Position numbers and translations under genes: made by a program
Source of the DNA: Epiperipatus broadwayi
Lineage: Eukaryota; Onychophora; Udeonychophora; Euonychophora; Peripatidae
NCBI GenBank assembly: GCA_028023455.1
Contig: JAQFVV010012545.1
Coordinates: 436,001-500,000 of the forward strand
Direction: 5' to 3'
DNA length: 64,000 nucleotides
Shown here: positions 25,805 through 37,512 of the stretch, piece by piece
How positions within the stretch are numbered: the stretch's first letter is position 1
Layout: every line of letters starts with the position of its first letter
Notes under the pieces: model-generated
What the model saw: only the letters and a program-made list of their open reading frames with translations
Told to the model about the DNA's origin: nothing
The model's database searches: none

Positions 25805-25873
25805 CTCTCATATCCAAGGTTCCTCACTGATGAAGGCCACAAGGCAGAAGCTAGTCTGGGGATATTGGATGAG
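25805..25873 (+). ncRNA. Hammerhead ribozyme-like motif, best copy (copy A)
   Basis: The core CTGATGA is at 25827-25833 and GAA at 25847-25849. Minimal stem III is GCTAGT (25850-25855) and the expected cleavage site follows C25856. Stem I pairs CTCCTCA-type bases just before the core (CCTCA, 25822-25826) with TGGGG (25857-25861), then after an internal loop ATCC (25812-25815) with GGAT (25867-25870), and CTC with GAG at the base. Stem II is short: GGCC and GGC arms around ACAA, flanked by unpaired A on both sides, as in the other copies. The only deviation in the catalytic core is G at position 15.1 instead of A, which turns the A-U closing pair of stem III into G-U. Weak activity is conceivable. 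Confidence 0.65.
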
Positions 25874-25977
25874 TAGGCACTAGATAGGGATTTTACACAC
25901 AAGCCTTCTGGCATCCATTGATTACGCTGGATTGGACTGAGTGGCACTATTGTATGGAAAGTTTTGCCTATTTAAAA

Positions 25978-26681
25978 AATTTAGTTTATGAAATTTTTTT
26001 GGCCTCATTCTTCTGTTCTATGAATTAATGATAGGGTTGTGCTTTAAAAGATTTCTAAGTAATCCTAGTGAATATTTAATGATAAAATAAATTAAACATG
26101 CATATTTATTTTATTCATAGTCTCTAGAGTCCTTGCAATCCTAAAGGCAATTCATGCATTACAGTATTTGCAAAATATATGTGGCTACATGTGGTGTAGA
26201 CATCAAGATGGGTTTTCTGTAGAATTTAATTTGTAGATTTGATAATAGTTTATTGATAGCCAGTTACACTCATGGTACCTGATAACCATTTTTAAATCCA
26301 ATCGTAAAAGATAAATACTGATGATGCCATATTGTTTTTGACAGTTCATTTTGTATGCCCAATAAAAATAATGATAGTGTTTCGAGGATGGTTTCCACAC
26401 CTATTTATTCTGTACTATTACAATATATTGTACAAAAATACAATAATCTCAGACCAAATAAATTCAAAGACAGTATGAGTCTAGAGTTTCTAATATCTAT
26501 AGTAAATTTTCTTAGAATAATAATTTAATCTTTTAGCATTGATGCAATAACAGTATCCAACACAGAATAAAAATTTTCCTTCTCTGAATTTTCTGAAAAA
26601 AAAATATACATATTGTAATGGTCAGAATTCGTAAGTCTCATTAACCAGTTGTATCTTCCCTCCAGTACAATCGAAGAGCAG
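25978..26681. other. AT-rich DNA without recognisable features
   Basis: No supported feature between the inverted array and the second family A repeat. Confidence 0.45.
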
Positions 26682-27105
26682 CACTACAGGTGGGTTCAGG
26701 GCCTGCAATGCTGAGTTCGAATCTAATAGATTGACTACACAACACATAACTACGGGATAATGCCACCATATTAGCAAACATCTTTTAGGCCATGGGGATC
26801 AGGGAGATGCAAGAGACTCTAACTAATTCTATTACAAATAATATTATTATAAAACTAATGAATGACCGACCTTATCATATTTAATTTATAATATGAAACA
26901 CTATGGCTATAAGGTTTTAAGAAAATGGACATGAAGATGAAAATATAATTAAAACTATATTTAATATTAGTATAAAAACTATTTACAAACTTGGGAGTTT
27001 GATCTCAGTCAATACTCCTAATATGGCATAAATGTACATTAGTAAAGTATTAATAATTCAACCTTTCCCTTTGGGTATATAATGGTAGCAAGCTCGTATT
27101 TCATG
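26682..27105. repeat. Interspersed repeat, family A, copy 2
   Basis: This is the full-length match to 1-415, in the same orientation. Both share CACTACAGGTGGGTTCAGGG at the start, GTCAGGGAGATGCAAGAGA at about 26808, and CCCTTTGGGTAT near the end. Upstream sequence (AATCGAAGAGCAG) is available only for this copy. The motif GAGTTCGAATC at 26715-26725 fits an internal B box. I see no target-site duplication, so the true ends are uncertain. Confidence 0.75.
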
Positions 27106-29132
27106 CGTCAGACTAAATACGTTAGCTATCGTGTGAGATAAACATTGAATGAGATAGAGGGCAGTGTATTTACTTATCCCAACAATAAATTAAAATACAA
27201 AGTTTTAAATAAAAGATTAATTCTAAAGGGGCCTGTTACTTGAGAGCAGATAACGTGGGAGGCCTGGGAAGTGAGATCAAAAGCAGAGAATAAAAGAATA
27301 ATTGAATTGGATGAGAAGTGGTATTGATAGAGATGCCATAGAATAAAAATGGAGCGAATTTTGAGATGTAAGCCAGGGGGGAAATATAAACTCGTGGGCA
27401 GGATTTCTAACGGGGACCCTATGAGATCGGTCAAAAATGCAAGTCCGGGAACTTCTGCCACTATCACTACCTGATCACATGACAAACTCAGCTTTCCATG
27501 AACACTTTGAACTATGTCCTTCCTAATGGAGCGGAACAATACCTATAAATATAAGTATCCGGTGATTTCCTTGGCTTGAAATAAGAGAAAACTTTGGCAT
27601 CGCTCAATAATAACACCTACCATTTGATAATAAAACATATATATATATATAATTGCTAATAAGTAATGACTCACTCCCAAGACCCACATTTACAAGCGTT
27701 TAACTTACAAGCCCTCAAATAACCTGAGATTGGTTTAATTATAAATTTGAATTCAATAAATACCAATCAATATTAATAATAAAAGGATAAAGATTATAAT
27801 TCTGGTATATTTCTATTGCTAAGTTAAAATATCCGCCCGTACAAATTATGGGACACCCACCCTCATAGCTAATCATGAAAGTTTGATGCGTCTCTGAAGC
27901 TAAAATAATTCATTAAACTATAAGATAATACAAGAAATCATATTAATATAAAATGAGACTCATCCAAGAATAATTTATCAAATATCAAAATTAGATAATT
28001 CCGGAGCTAGTCGCTTGATTAATATAAAACAAGTTTATCATAAATATGTTATCTAATAACTCCACGCATTTTGGCAAAAGCTAACATTTAAATAAGTTAA
28101 GAGGCTAGATCAGAAATTATTGAGGCATGAAATTAATTATGTCGATAAATAAATATTAATAGAATGGATACCCGAAGAAAAGGAAAGATCGTGTAGTAAT
28201 TTAAACATTTAAAAATTACAGATTTTAAAAAGTTTAGTGGATTTAAAATAGAATTTACATGAGTAAACATTATGACTAAAATATTACATATTACAAAGAT
28301 GAGTTCTAGTTTTAAATAAAAGCAGGAAAGTTCTTAAAGATTTTGGGTACTGGTTACCTTTGATTTAAACAGAACATACACGTTTTGAGTGATCCTTCTG
28401 TTTACGGAGTTTGGCACAGTAGTTTTTCCTTAAGAGTACATTTAGTGGTCATGGTTATAAGCATCAATCAATTAGGCAGCAGTATACGGATTACAGCAGA
28501 CAATTTCAGTTCATTTTTAAAGCAAGTATTGGATCCATTGCATCTGCCATTTCTCCAGAGGAGAATAGCTCATGCCTACATCTCGGCCATAGCAAGATCA
28601 TATGTAAAAATCATATTTTATAAAAAAAAAACACAGATCAGAATTGGGACATTAGATATGAGATTAGCCCTAGCTCTCATTTTTAACAAGCCCTTATATA
28701 ACTTTTGTCCACCTTGCTCCTTATCTTCCAGATCGAGCTTAAATGACGTGTTGGTTCGCCTTTCAGGTCTGCTCAAGATATCTTCAGGTAAAATAATGCA
28801 TTAAGAGCACATGTTCCATTTGTCATTTCAATCCGAACCTTTTACTTTACTTTTTTATGTATTTCACCTATGACCTCATTATACTGCAGATGTTTCTTTA
28901 AAACTAATTAAAAAAGCTTTTAGGAATATTTATCAGTATTCTATTGTCTCTCTCCCCATTATGACTTACAATATTACTTAGCAGGAGAATTTCTATTTTT
29001 AATATATTTAAACAGAAAAAGTTAAAACAACTTTTAGATTTTTATAAATTAAAATGTTATATAACTTTGACCTAAATAATAATTAATGCAATATATTAAA
29101 TATTCTAAATTTAATAAATTAATTTCAGTGCA
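27106..29132. other. Less AT-rich stretch with two unexplained open frames
   Basis: The region around 27200-27560 and 28380-28800 is noticeably richer in G and C than its surroundings. It holds a 121-residue minus-strand frame (27174-27539) and a 139-residue plus-strand frame (28385-28804, opening at a TTG, so no natural ATG start). Neither shows a domain, signal peptide or splice context that I recognise. They may be pieces of an unidentified transposon or of exons, but this is not supported. Confidence 0.35.
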
Positions 29133-29236
29133 TTAATTTCTCATATTGGAGTGTGTGTGTGCATGAGGCGTATTTAACAAACATTATATATATTACTAAT
29201 ACTATTATACGCACACAGTCCAATATTGAGTGATTA
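29133..29236. repeat. Short MITE-like inverted repeat
   Basis: TAATTTCTCATATTGGAGTG (left arm, from 29133) pairs with the inverse of CACAGTCCAATATTGAGTGA and ATTA (right arm, to 29236). Both arms contain GTGTGTG or its complement next to a TATTGG core, and the loop is about 50 bp. The element is about 104 bp. Confidence 0.65.
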
Positions 29237-30976
29237 AATTTAGGTGGGATGGAGGAGTGGGTAAAAGACAATAGAATAAATGTGACTGAGGCAAAACTAA
29301 GATTCGAACTTGAATCTTACAGTTTCAATATGTATTAAATGAACAAAATAATTTTTAATACCTTTAGCGTTTTCGTTGATGTCCAAGTTGATAATATTCA
29401 CACTAAATTTAATATCTTTTACTTGGCAAACTGCCTTCCAAAAAAAAAAGAAACATTTTCCTTTTCAAAAACTATCTGAAAAACGGTTCATAACTTCTCA
29501 ACAGCATATTATCTCAAGTTCAGGCTTTAAAGAGACTTCATTAAACAATGTTCATATGTTACATATAATAGCTGTCAGAAAAAAAAAAAACTTTAATATT
29601 ATTATCATTACTGATATTATGCAATCTGCCAGATATGGGAATCTAGAAATCATTTGTAAGATAAACTCATTGTTAGATGACATTTTCAGAATATTTCTAT
29701 GTTTGGGGCAGTAAAGAAATGCACATGTAGAACTGCTTAAGCATAGGTTAACTTGCTGATCATTAATTAATTGCCTTATACTAAGACTTTCAAATTGCTT
29801 AATCTGTCCCATTACTCATTTCTAAATGCAAAATTACTCATATATATTTTATAATATTTAAATATAAGGATAGTATATATACTTAAACTTTGCATACAAA
29901 AAAGAAAAGATTGGAGTCAGAAGTGTACAGCATTCTGAGGTCTGATTATCAATGGAATTCAACAAAGTTAATAGAGAAAAAAATTGACCTCCAGATATGA
30001 AAGTTACTGTAAATAATTAATAAGCAGTAACCAATCAAGACTATTTTCTCTTTATTTAGTACCATATGATATTGGCAAATCATAGAATAAGTAGTGTTTC
30101 CTGTGTATTTAATTTTTACTTTATTATCTTCAGTCATTTTGATTAGTATAATCCGATCATGAAATTCTCATATCATTCTCTAGTCATAACTCTGACAATA
30201 GGATTATATATTTAAAGAATCATATTATCATCTTTTAATTATTATGAATTATTTACCAATATATGTGGCAGAAGAATTAAAAAGAAGTGCCAAAAATTGG
30301 AAAAATATAATTAAAGAATCAATAATGCTTCTATACTGTCCACAATTTTTTTGAGACAGGATATAAACATTTACCAATTGTATTAGACTCTCTGAAAGCT
30401 GTATCATGGATAATAATAATAAAAAAATGCCTAGGACTTCTAATAGTTTGAATAAAATTTTGATAAAGCATCAAGAATACAAAGATGGGTCATATATTTG
30501 AAAAAAGTAAAAATAATTAAGACAATTTTGAAACTAAAATCAAAAAAATTATTGAGATTTACAATTTAAAAATAATCATATGAAATGCAGTGTGACTAAC
30601 CAAAAACATCTGATGAATAAACTAAAATAATTCAGCACAAAAAAGAAATATTCAAAAGACCCTTGGTAAAAAAAAAAATTAAAACTTGTTCATACTTCTC
30701 AAAGTGAAATCTTGTAAATCTCAAATTCAGGATATAATTGAAAAGATTAAAAAACACTTATCAAGAGAAGTGAAAAAAAATTCCAGTTTATTAAAAAAAC
30801 TTTCCCTTCCTTCAATTTTAAAAAACTTTTTCTAAGAATTCATTGGATTACAAAAAGAAACTTTATATTGACTTACTTTGAATGACTATTGTTATTTTTT
30901 AAAATAATAAATGTTTAAATGTAGAGGTGTATGTTTTATTTTGTCTATATGAAATTTCTAGCAAATTGATCAAGTG
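29237..30976. other. AT-rich DNA without recognisable features
   Basis: Only overlapping chance frames (29376-29812) in both strands; no domain or RNA seen. Confidence 0.45.
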
Positions 30977-31066
30977 TCATAGCATCGGCCAGGACGTGAA
31001 CCCGCAACCCGGGCAACGGCCTGCAAGTGCAAGGCAGTCGCGCTAACCTCTCGACCACCAATGCAA
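30977..31066 (-). repeat. tRNA-derived SINE head, copy 2
   Basis: On the minus strand this reads TTGGTGGTCGAGAGGTTAGC, then GCGACTGCCTTGCACTTGCA, GGCCGTTGCCCGGGTTGCGG and GTTCACGTCCTGGCCGATGC, ending TATGA. GGTCGAGAGGTTAGCG is a good A box and GCGGGTTCACGTCC a good B box. A long-variable-arm layout is suggested by the GCCCGGG insert. It shares the GAGAGGT, CTGCCTTGCA, GCGGGTTC and GATGCTATGA blocks with 23047-23142 and is the better preserved of the two. The missing acceptor stem argues against a functional tRNA. Confidence 0.72.
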
Positions 31067-33224
31067 GACAGCAAATTGATCTTTATCCATTAAGTATATA
31101 GTTATAACAAATAATCTAGCTGAAAAGTAGTAATAAGATATACAGTTATTATTAATCTTAAGAGATTTTATTTTTGTAAGAAAAAATCATAAAATAATAA
31201 TAAAAAAAGATTATCTTGTTAATTTTGCTTCTAAATTATACCAATAACAGAAATGCATAGAAACATATTAAATATTCTTCTTCAATAGTTATTCGATTTT
31301 ATTTCTTAAAAAATTAAGCTAAATTTAATCAATAAATACCTTAACTGTTCCCAAAGATTCCTACAACTTAATATAAAATATACTATTGCTAAGTACAATA
31401 CAGGAAAATGTATAGAATGTAGGTATTTTGAAATTATTATTATGTTTGTTCATGTAATCACAAAAACCGAACTCGGGTGGTTAAAAGATAACAGCAAAAA
31501 TATGGACTTGAGAATGTTTTCTGACAATACAGTAATCTTAATATCCCTTCTTTCATATCAGTTCATTTATATCCAATAATGTCCAGACATTTACCAATAA
31601 AGTTCAATATATGTATCTACATTTTAACTTGGGTGTGACATTATCTATTTGTGACAACTTGGATGGTCATTCCTTCATGGTTCATGGGCATATGTTCATG
31701 ACACTCCTTGCACTCTTTGTGTCTGGCCATTTGGTCATCAGCTTCGGTTTCTTTTCCTTTTCCAGAACTTCAAAATGACAATAGGAGACAATATCAGTGG
31801 CAGTCCTACATTATGAACGAGCTATTGATAACGGGTGATTGATGGTGATGGATGCCAGGCAGTGAACCCTGATGGGTATGGTGTTACTTAGTCAATTATT
31901 AATTAATGATTCACACTTTACTCCCTCTTAACTTCAACACAAAAGAAATTTTAACTGCCTCCTTAACTTCAACATACAAAATTTTTAATTGACTGCCCCC
32001 AACTATCAAGCGGGCCATTTTTATACACTTCCCCTCCTATTATTCTCTTTTATTTATTTTTGCTTTTAATTTTTAATTAAATGATTAATCTTATCTTTTT
32101 TTTAGATTAATCTACTGTCTTATTGGTCAGGAATTTTCCAAAAATTTAATTGCATTTCTGCCGATGAGATAGTTTTACAAAGATCACTTGTCATTAATTA
32201 GTTTATTGGCTATTTCCAATTTGAATTACATTTTTTTATTTTAATTTATATTATGTTTTGATATTACATCCTATTTCTTTTACAACATTAATTCTTTCTT
32301 AAAGATAGAAAGAAGAGAGCAGGTTCTGAATCTTAACTTAAATCAGATTTTCTTTTAGTACTTTTGTAATTCAATTAATAAAAGTCTATTAGTTGATCTA
32401 ATTGCTACTTTAGTTTATATTACTGCATTTGTAAGTGTAAATATAACTTATGCTTTATTTCTTAAACTTCTCTTTCATTTATTTACTTTTCCTTTTTTTT
32501 TTTTTTAACTATAAACATCCCATATGTAACATTTAAATATATATGAGTGTTACATAATATATATTATATAGGAGAGCATTAGAATATATACATATTTATT
32601 TTTATTATTCATTTTTATATTTTTCTTTTTTCAAGAAAGTCAAATGATTTTTTAACTTTTCCAGCTTGAATTATAATGAAGTGTTAATCAATTCACACAT
32701 AAGTGTGCAAATGAATAAATAACTAATAACCAATGATAGCGCACAAAGAAAACCAACAATCATTTTGTCGCTAGTATTTCATTCCAAAATAAGTATCTCT
32801 TTAGAAAATCCTAGAAATTGGCACAATACATACTAATTGTATTTTAGTATATAAATTTAAAATGCATAAATATATTCAAAGAGAGGGGAAAAAATTTTTG
32901 GCAAATATATTTTTACATATGTATTATAAATAATATGCCAGAGGTTGTACTTACTATAAACAAACAACTATTTACAAGTAAATTATGAAAATTTAAAATC
33001 TGTGAATCTAATTACAATCATAAATATATAATTTTTAAATAATTGCTTTTATTCACATAAATACTTTAAAAAGAAAAAAAAATTCGTCTTTCACAGTATT
33101 CTTAATATTATGCAATCAAAATAAAAGTCTGTGGTGCCAAAAATGAATGCCACACACTTTTATTTTGGTGGCATGATACTAGGAATGGTGAACAAATTTT
33201 TTTTTTTTTTATTTTAACTACTAA
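31067..33224. other. AT-rich DNA containing a possible LTR-like promoter island
   Basis: Most of this stretch is featureless. The part 31640-32040 is GC-richer and, read on the minus strand, has TATAAAAA (32018-32025 on plus coordinates). About 50 and 90 bp downstream of it come two direct repeats whose plus-strand sequence is CTTAACTTCAACA (31962-31974 and 31927-31939). This could be a piece of an LTR or of a gene promoter. I found no partner repeat in the window. Confidence 0.35.
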
Positions 33225-34305
33225 AAAAAAACACAAGCTAGATTTAAAATTGAAATACAGCAGATCATATTCAAGTATTAAAAGAAGATATGGAAAAAAC
33301 CAATACATATTAGTTGCCATTGTTTTGAATTTGTAGAATATGAAAAAGCACTTGATCCTAAAAACATTTCAAAAGTGATTAAATCATCAGATTAACAAGA
33401 TATAGATCCTGGATATTGTCATATTCTTAAGAATATCTATCAAAATGCAACAGCAATGATTAAATTTGACAATGCCATTATTTTAGATTAATATTTTATT
33501 CCACCCTTTTCTACAGTTTATACTTTTGATTGACAATTGAGTATTATACGGTATACATTTGGCAATGCAATAGGAAAGAATAGTAGTAAAACTAAATAGA
33601 GATTATTTAATTAAGTCATCTAGAATTTGCAGCTGACATGATTATTTTTTCACAAATAATACTTCAGAGCTTTAGAAAATGTTGCAAGAGTTATAGTATT
33701 AAAAATAAATGCTAAAAAGACTAAAATAATGTTCAATGGATTTTCTTAAGAGAAAAAAATAAGAATTGGTAATAATGAATTAGAATAAAGTAACAAATCC
33801 AAATACCATAAAGACAATTGGAAATATAAAACTTGCCTGCAATGCTTTTGATAGAAATAATTTACTATTAAAAGAAAATATGACTATGTGTTTGAAAAGT
33901 AAGATTTTAAATAAATATGTTTTATCAGTTCTTACTCTTATGGATTTCAGAATTGTTCACTGAACAGAAGAGCAATGCAGACTTCAGACAATTCAATTTG
34001 TTAGCAGCAACAAAAAGGAATCAAAAATGAAATATATGAATCAGGTATTGCTGATATCATTGAAAGACTGAAGTGAAATGGTCTAAACATATTGCTAGAA
34101 GAGATGATAATATACAGATAATTGAAATTTTAAAACAGATGCCAAATGATCTAAAAAATCTAGAAAGATCCTACATGGGAAATGAATGGATAAATAAAAA
34201 AAATTGTCAGTGTGGTGTGGAGAAACTAGCGAAGCTGAATTAAATTTAGAGAGAACTTCATAATGCAGTGGATCAATAATGGGTGAAAATGATGATGATG
34301 ACTAA
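33225..34305 (+). pseudogene. RTE-clade LINE reverse transcriptase relic with TGA-repeat tail
   Basis: Fragments in shifting frames match the 38-kb RTE: FEFVEYEKALD near 33335, a PGYCHILKNIYQNATAMIKF-like stretch near 33410, LKINAKKTKIMFNGFS near 33705, and the region equivalent to WAKHIARRDDN and the final conserved tryptophan block near 34080-34240. The sequence ends GATGATGATGAC at about 34294-34305, the same kind of 3' tail as the 61-kb copy (ATGATGATG on the minus strand). Stops and frameshifts are frequent. It is of similar age to the 10.5-kb relic and much older than the minus-strand copies. Confidence 0.75.
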
Positions 34306-37014
34306 TCATATTATAAATCTATAATCAAAACATGTCATACACGGTATAATGAATAAACTCTGTACTATACATTTTTAGTGAAAATGTCACCATATTACTT
34401 TTGGATGCTGTAATTTTAATGAAGTCACTATCCTATGATATCATCATTCTTATAAATGGTTGCCATTTAAAAGAAATGACACGTTTTTACATAAGTAATA
34501 TTTTTTTAAAAAAGATCATTGTAACAAATAAGCAATTGTAAATCAAAATAGTGGGTATAAATTGATCACGATCACTGTAGCAAATCATTGCCCAATGATC
34601 TATCATATTTTGGAGTAAAGGTACAAATAATAGTCTCCATAATCAACAATTAAATAAATCCTTTGTACACTTTTTACAATGCAATAATTAATTCTTGACT
34701 TGACTAACTTACAGTTTCTACTGACCAGCAATCTTCTTCAGGGTTATAACATATAGATATACATGAATACATAAACATATATTATCTTTTTCACATGTCT
34801 TTGATCATATATTTCAGTAATGTGATACGGAATAGAAGTTTGAAATACATATTATATGAAGTTAAGTTTAAGCATCTCTAAAATAATGTGTATATAATAT
34901 TAAATTGTAATGTGCTATATGGCTTACTTGAAAAAGTGTATGTTTCAAACGTATCTAAGTGTGAGAAGCTGGTCTCATTTCTCAGGTGATGAAAGATGCA
35001 CTGATAAAAACAAAACTTGCAAATATATATTATCTAAATTATATAATTAAATATAACTAACTTTATTCCTTGATTCCTACCATTGATATATAGACTATAT
35101 ATAATACATACACTGATAAATAATTGGATTCTTATGTGATATGTTATATAATGAGATCTCGCCTGAAAAAAAGCAGGGACATACAATTATTATAAAACAT
35201 GTCAAGAATGATTCTTTTCATTAAAATTTTTATTTACTTTGAATGAAAATTTGCTTAAAAAAAAAAATTCAAGAAAATAAAATATAATTTTGTGCATTAT
35301 GTGTATTTTATTTTCTTTAATCAAAATAAAATTGCACAAATTAATACTTACAATGTATAAATAATTACATATTTATAATATTTATAAATTATAAATATAG
35401 CTTTCTGCAATTTTATTGAATAAATATTTGAAAACAAAAAATAAATATAATGCTAAAAATTATATTTTATTTCCTCGAATACTTTATTGCAAATCCATTA
35501 ATAACATCACCATAATTTATTCTTTTTGCGAATAGAAAAAATTGCTAACAAAAAGAAACATTCTTGACCTATGCTCATTTCACATTAATAAGAACAAAAT
35601 ATTGTGAAATTTTAAGCATATATATAATACGTAGCTGAAAAATCTACATTACATAACCAGTGGTTTATGATTGTATTACTTTGACATGATAGGGCCTTTA
35701 AATTACAGAATGTAGGCGGAGAAAAAAAAGAAATTTAATTATGTTTAGCAGGTAATAAAACAATTCATTTTGTTTTTCACAGAAAGCATATATCATACAG
35801 ACATTGCATCATTTGCACTATCCTCAAGATGGTTCTGCATATACTTATATACCATTATAGTTTTGATAAAGACTGCTAGTCAGTTGAAACTATAAAGTTT
35901 GGCAAGTCAAAAATAAATTATTATATTGTAAAAAAGTATATAAAGAAAGAATTTATTTAATCAATGCATGAAGGAAATATAAAGTGAAAGATGAATAAAA
36001 TTCACCATTATTAATCATGATTACATATGATTAACTTTTCCACTTAATCATATTAAATGTCACTCTTTAAAAAAACATTTTTGTAACTCTCTTCCTTATG
36101 TTTTTTTCTAGGAAAGATGGGGATATTTTTTAATAAATAGTATGAATTTATTCCAAGTGACCAAATTATTTGGATAATAATAAAGAATAAATGATGATGA
36201 TGATAAAGGTGGTAGTTATAACTATGTCATTTTTATAATTTTTAAATGTAATATAAATATTTGATTTTTGATTGGCATAAATATAGTATTTTAAATTAAC
36301 TCATTTAAAAGATTTATTCTATATTTATTATATAAAAAAATACAATATATAAATAACATACCTATGACAGTAGCAATTTTATCAACTAAATTATAAAGTG
36401 CCCAGAAGTTTGGTGCCCAATAAGCATGGCATAATCCTCTTTTAAAAGGGAATAAACGAGATAAAATTTGGGGTAACTGACCCTAAAAATAAATTTATTA
36501 TTATTAAAAAAATATTCAATAAATATATTCAGCAAACATATATGTGTGTGTAAATTTTGTTGTCATAAATATATTCATCAATAAAAGATAGCATTTTTTA
36601 TTGGAGGGAGAGAAATTCTACATAGCAAGATCATTTATGTAGAGAAAAATCAGAATGTAAATAAATACTCCTGAGTTGATGTATGGCATCCATGATTACC
36701 ATGTTAATGGATTTTTTTTTCTTTTCAGGTTAGTAGAGACTAAAATTTAAAAATGTTTTCTTTTAGTATAAGCAATCTTGACACAACCATAACTACAATA
36801 GCAATAAGAAATGCCAACTTGCTGACCAGTTAGCATACAGGAAATCTATCAGTCCTTACATGTGCAAACAGATATTTACACAATATTGTGAATATCAAAT
36901 TCAGTTGTTGTTTAAATGCTAAATGTTTATCTTAGTTAAAGCATTAACTTTACTTACAATAATACAACAAAGACCAAAACAATAATTTATTTTTAAAGAA
37001 ATGATTGGTTAGAA
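34306..37014. other. Long AT-rich stretch, nothing assignable
   Basis: It contains a GATGATGATGAT microsatellite near 36193 and A/T homopolymers. No gene, RNA or repeat pair was recognised. Confidence 0.45.
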
Positions 37015-37512
37015 CAGAGGGGTTGGGAACATTTTTGAATCAGAGAACCATTTTGATAAAAAAAAACACAGAAATTAAAATTTAGGGAGCAGCAATTTGA
37101 AATCAATTTCATTCATTATTTACAAATTTAATACTATAAGCTGACATATAATATTTTTGTGGGTGGAATTAGAACTTTTCCCCCTAAATTTCTTGTAAAT
37201 ACAATAAATGTGCATTATAAAATTTACCATGGAAAAAAATAATTTATATGAATATAAAAATACAATATTAATATTCAAATTTTAGTAATAATAAACGTTC
37301 AGACTTGAATGAATTAGTCTGCTCCTGTGTGTATAATCATTGAAGAAAACATAATGCATAGTATGCTATTTTAAATCTAAACCATTTGCACACATTTGTA
37401 ATAATTAAATTATACTAAAATTAATACAATTAGCTACAAATTAAATTTATCCAAAATAAGAGAGCCACACTTTTTCTACTAAAAAGCCACATGCAGTTCT
37501 ATAGCCCTCCTG
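37015..37512. mobile_element. Non-autonomous hAT-like element
   Basis: The left end CAGAGGGGTTGGGAACATTT and following AATCAGAGAACCATTTTGAT resemble the well-known hAT ends in which an early AGAGCCA-like block is followed by A-rich sequence. The right end has AGAGCCACACTTTTTCTACT and AAAAAGCCACATGCAGTTCT, closing with CCTCCTG, which is an imperfect inverse of the left end (CAG...CTG). The 8-base flanks GGTTAGAA and ACTAAGAA agree at 5 of 8 positions, consistent with an eroded 8-bp target duplication. The interior, about 450 bp, is non-coding. Confidence 0.55.

Larger units (their letters stand above)
24935..25977. mobile_element. Inverted array of ~433-bp retrozyme-like units
   Basis: The left arm (24935 to about 25472) is minus-oriented. 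The block TTAAACCACCAAAYATCACA occurs at 24935 and again at 25368, which gives a unit period of about 433 bp; the arm holds one full unit and the start of a second. The right arm (about 25473-25977) is its inverse, a partial unit followed by a nearly full one, with the block GCATCCAYTG at 25472 and 25911. The turn is asymmetric: about 15 bases (25473-25487) belong only to the right-hand unit. Each full unit contains one hammerhead ribozyme-like motif and the pair AGTGGCACTAYTGT plus AAAGTTTTGCCT. There is no open reading frame of note, so the element is non-autonomous. Units in tandem with a ribozyme in each are what is known for retrozymes and for the pseudo-LTRs of Penelope-like elements; which of these applies is inference. 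Confidence 0.75.

Noticed and set aside
24935-25977. Ordinary MITE with terminal inverted repeats
   Set aside because: Each arm contains tandem unit structure with a 433-bp period and a hammerhead motif, which a simple MITE does not explain.
27174-28804. Two longer open frames (121 and 139 residues) as host genes
   Set aside because: There is no domain, no natural start in the second and no splice context. They are kept only as an unexplained stretch.
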